Assembly: GCF_019703515.2 (NCBI RefSeq)
Contig: NC_059374.1
Coordinates: 21,322,595-21,386,594 of the forward strand
Length of the DNA: 64,000 nt
Source: Myxocyprinus asiaticus
Lineage: Eukaryota; Chordata; Actinopteri; Cypriniformes; Catostomidae
Reading direction: 5' to 3'
The notes beneath the pieces are model-generated. The model did not search any database. It saw nothing but the letters and a program-made list of their open reading frames with translations, and had not been told where the DNA came from. How positions within the stretch are numbered: the stretch's first letter is position 1; each line of letters opens with the position of its first letter. Shown piece after piece: positions 63,341 through 64,000 of this stretch. The position numbers were made by a program, and so were the translations under genes.

Positions 63341-64000
63341 TAGGGATGCAATGGTTTCAAGTTTTCACAATATACCTCAGTTTTAAAATGGATGGCTATC
63401 ATACCGTTGAAATCTTCTCATTGACGGTATTGCATGAATATAAAGACAGATTATTTTCTGTCTAAACTAAACTATTAACTAAAACCCAAATTAGTTAAAT
63501 TAAAACAAAATTGGCGATGTTTACAGCATTATATAAACTTGGCGAGATAAAATATACCTTTAAATTGCGCCTTCCTCACGTTACATTCAACTGTCACTCA
63601 ATTTTAAACGAGCACATCAGAAGTGCGGCACGAGCATCATACAGATATGTCCGAGACTGAACATTTATTTCCACTGCCAAAGCATTTGAAGTCCGCTGTC
63701 TGGGCTTACTTTGAGTATATTAAAGACCCACGAGGCACCATCAATGTTGATGGTTACCCAGTCTGTAAAGTTTGTCACAAAAAGTATCGGCTCAGGCGGG
63801 AAACACTATAAACCTTAAGTACCATCTCCGTGTGCACCATCCCACAGAATATGCGGAGATGAATGTAAGTGGAAATACATTATACAGGATAGTAAATTAT
63901 ACCCCATTTCATAAAAACGTCTCTGTCACGTATGTAACCTTGGTTCCCTGAGATGAAGGGAACGAACCATGGTGTCACTAAGCTGACCCCATGGGAGTGT
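63341..64000 (+). mobile_element. hAT transposon start, running off the window
   Basis: It begins TAGGGATGCAATGGTTTCAA, with sub-terminal TTTCACAATATACC and ATCATACCGTTGAAAT blocks like those at 240-300. An encoded BED-type zinc finger follows. The right end and catalytic domain are outside the window. Confidence 0.7.
63646..63867 (+). pseudogene. BED zinc-finger N-terminus of a hAT (ZBED-like) transposase, frameshifted
   Basis: The frame from the ATG at 63646 gives SAVWAYFEYIKDPRGTINVD and GYPVCKVCHKKY, the aromatic and CxxC half of a BED finger. The partner half (NLKYHLRVHHPTEYAEM, with the paired histidines) lies in another frame after an indel near 63787. A splice-donor-like ATGTAAGT follows at 63863-63870. 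The frame is broken unless an error or unusual splicing restores it. Confidence 0.75.

Overview
The window is nuclear DNA of a teleost fish, most probably a cypriniform (carp/minnow group). This rests on intron-containing vertebrate genes whose proteins align by eye with DYRK1A, THAP12, MAP6, HINFP and the AUTS2 family, and on a dense load of cyprinid-style repeats: tRNA-derived SINEs, hAT, Tc1 and TTAA-type MITEs, and non-LTR retrotransposons with short tandem 3' tails. I cannot name the species.

Layout. 1-4602: last intron of a dyrk1a gene, filled by nested transposons. 4662-5249: last coding exon of dyrk1a (+), then a long 3' UTR to about 8.15 kb. 8336-9518: a tRNA-Pro-like pseudogene and a repeated segment. 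9759-16734: complete thap12 (+, five coding exons, 748 aa), with a LINE nested inside a MITE in intron 3. 20956-28325: complete map6 (+, three coding exons, 380 aa), with a candidate alternative terminal exon at 25754-25789. 28.3-39.7 kb: gene-poor, with MITEs, a broken LINE (31.7-34.8 kb) and a short LTR element with paired LTRs, a 5-bp target duplication and an open gag-like frame (36747-38667). 39694-48931: a 9.2-kb inverted-repeat element whose ends are built of tandem ACTAGT-containing repeats, carrying a SINE, LINE fragments and a 1.6-kb Tc1 element. 49917-55082: complete hinfp (+, nine coding exons, 503 aa). 56756-62867: the 3' eight coding exons of an AUTS2-family gene (-), convergent with hinfp. 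63341-64000: start of a BED-finger hAT transposon running off the window.

The host genes do not form a pathway. They are unrelated nuclear regulators (DYRK1A kinase, THAP12, HINFP, AUTS2-like) plus the microtubule stabiliser MAP6. The assembled exons of thap12, map6, hinfp and the AUTS2-like gene each sum to whole codons with matching phases, so the models are internally consistent.

Most worth following up: the 9.2-kb ACTAGT element with a 7-bp target duplication; a 312-bp segment, about 97% identical, lying upstream of both thap12 and hinfp; a MITE whose end forms the splice-acceptor region of thap12 exon 2; and the layered hAT insertions in dyrk1a. All identities and counts were made by eye.
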